Assembly: GCF_003144245.1 (NCBI RefSeq)
Contig: NW_020289983.1
Location: 124,001-188,000, forward strand
Direction of reading: 5' to 3'
DNA: 64,000 nt
Source of the DNA: Jaminaea rosea
Taxonomy: Eukaryota > Basidiomycota > Exobasidiomycetes > Microstromatales
Shown: positions 63,435 to 64,000 of the stretch, in pieces
Layout: each line of letters starts with the position of its first letter
How positions within the stretch are numbered: the first letter of the stretch is position 1
The notes under the pieces: model-generated
What the model was told of the DNA's origin: nothing
The model's database searches: none
What the model saw: only the letters and a program-made list of their open reading frames with translations
Made by a program: the position numbers and the translations under genes

Positions 63435-64000
63435 ATGGGCACTTTCGATGGAGCAGGACCATCAAAGACGTCGAGATCCCGCTCTTCGTCCGCATCGTCC
63501 TGCCTGTCACTTCCTTCAACTGCCTCGTCGCTCAGCATGTTCGATGACGATGGCCACGACAAGGGCGGCCGCACTCAGGAGCAAGAGCCCACGCCGCCTT
63601 CTAGCCCATTCGAAGGCCAGCAGCAGTTCGATGACAAGAAGATCGCTGGCGTTGAGCTTGAAGGTGAACAGGCGCCCCCTAGCTCCCAGCCTGGCACGCG
63701 CTTCAATGGTCTTCTGAAGCAGAGACCATCCGGACTGAGTGCGGATGCGGACGGCATCGTCGAAGACAGCCTGGCCTCGACTTCAGCTCTCGTCGTGCCA
63801 GCGAAGAGGCAAAGGAGAGCGCCCAAGAGATCGCCCACAATGCTCAGCGAGCAGGCGTCCCGGCGGGCGTCGAGTTCAGCCACCACGAACTCACGTAGCG
63901 TATCAGCATCAACCTCCGCACATCCTCAATGCAAGGCTGGGTCGAGAGCTTCATCTGCATCCTCCGCTACGTCCTCTCTGTCGTCAGTCCCATCAGCCTC
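63435..64000 (+). CDS. Ser-rich protein, 5' part, unassigned
   Basis: Open frame from the ATG at 63435 (MGTFDGAGPSKTSRSRSS) with no stop before the window edge, 188 complete codons. The visible part is disordered: Ser-rich at both ends, with an island around SSPFEGQQQFDDKKIAGVEL and TRFNGLLKQRPSGLS, and a basic patch PAKRQRRAPKRSP that could be a nuclear localisation signal. Codon choice matches the neighbouring genes. I recognise no family; a conserved domain may lie beyond the window. Confidence 0.65.
   Translation, partial: MGTFDGAGPSKTSRSRSSSASSCLSLPSTASSLSMFDDDGHDKGGRTQEQEPTPPSSPFEGQQQFDDKKIAGVELEGEQAPPSSQPGTRFNGLLKQRPSGLSADADGIVEDSLASTSALVVPAKRQRRAPKRSPTMLSEQASRRASSSATTNSRSVSASTSAHPQCKAGSRASSASSATSSLSSVPSA

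Noticed and set aside
1-64000. tRNA, rRNA, transposon, virus-derived element or CRISPR
   Set aside because: No GGTTCGA-type B box in a tRNA context, no rRNA blocks, no transposase or reverse-transcriptase motifs, no long terminal or inverted repeats seen by eye.

Overview
This window is nuclear DNA of a basidiomycete fungus, most likely from the smut lineage (Ustilaginomycotina) or a close relative. The lineage call is an inference. It rests on GC-rich sequence, short GT-AG introns (63-100 nt, mostly with GTGAGT, GTGAGC or GTGCGT donors), long uninterrupted exons, large Ser/Ala/Pro-rich disordered extensions, and the gene set (very large Ssk1-type response regulator, Zap1-type zinc regulator, fungal Sla1, fungal Cox9). 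I see no transposon, virus-derived element, CRISPR array, rRNA or tRNA gene.

Layout. 1-3.5 kb: 5' tip of a short-chain reductase/epimerase gene, then RPN7 and RPN6, two 26S-proteasome lid subunits transcribed divergently from 229 bp. 3.8-8.8 kb: SSK1-like response regulator. 9-15.7 kb: nucleoside hydrolase, EFM7-type methyltransferase, a second class I methyltransferase, NAPE-PLD/Fmp30-like phospholipase. 15.9-21.1 kb: RanGAP (RNA1) and a Zap1-like zinc-finger regulator, which is divergent to a multicopper-oxidase-like membrane protein (22.3-24.3 kb) that lacks essential copper ligands. 24.9-25.3 kb: an unresolved small gene whose upstream 864 bp contain no ATG on its strand. 26.1-32.2 kb: eIF3c and a disordered protein of unknown function. 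33.3-38 kb: class II fructose-bisphosphate aldolase, eS10 and eS6, with a second divergent co-functional pair (RPS10/RPS6). 39-46.6 kb: lipid block of WS/DGAT-type acyltransferase, cytosolic phospholipase A2-like protein and ELO fatty-acid elongase. 47-52.9 kb: SLC41/MgtE-like Mg transporter and an arrestin-like protein, then 2.86 kb without a supported gene. 55.7-64 kb: SLA1, COX9, a RING/coiled-coil (TRAIP-like) protein and the start of a Ser-rich protein.

Most genes are housekeeping: protein turnover, translation, nuclear transport, glycolysis, endocytosis and respiration. The most interesting points are structural. The eS10 start codon is split A|TG by a 199-nt intron, the aldolase start exon carries only four coding bases, the copper-oxidase homologue looks catalytically dead, and one strand is free of ATG over 864 bp upstream of a possible gene.
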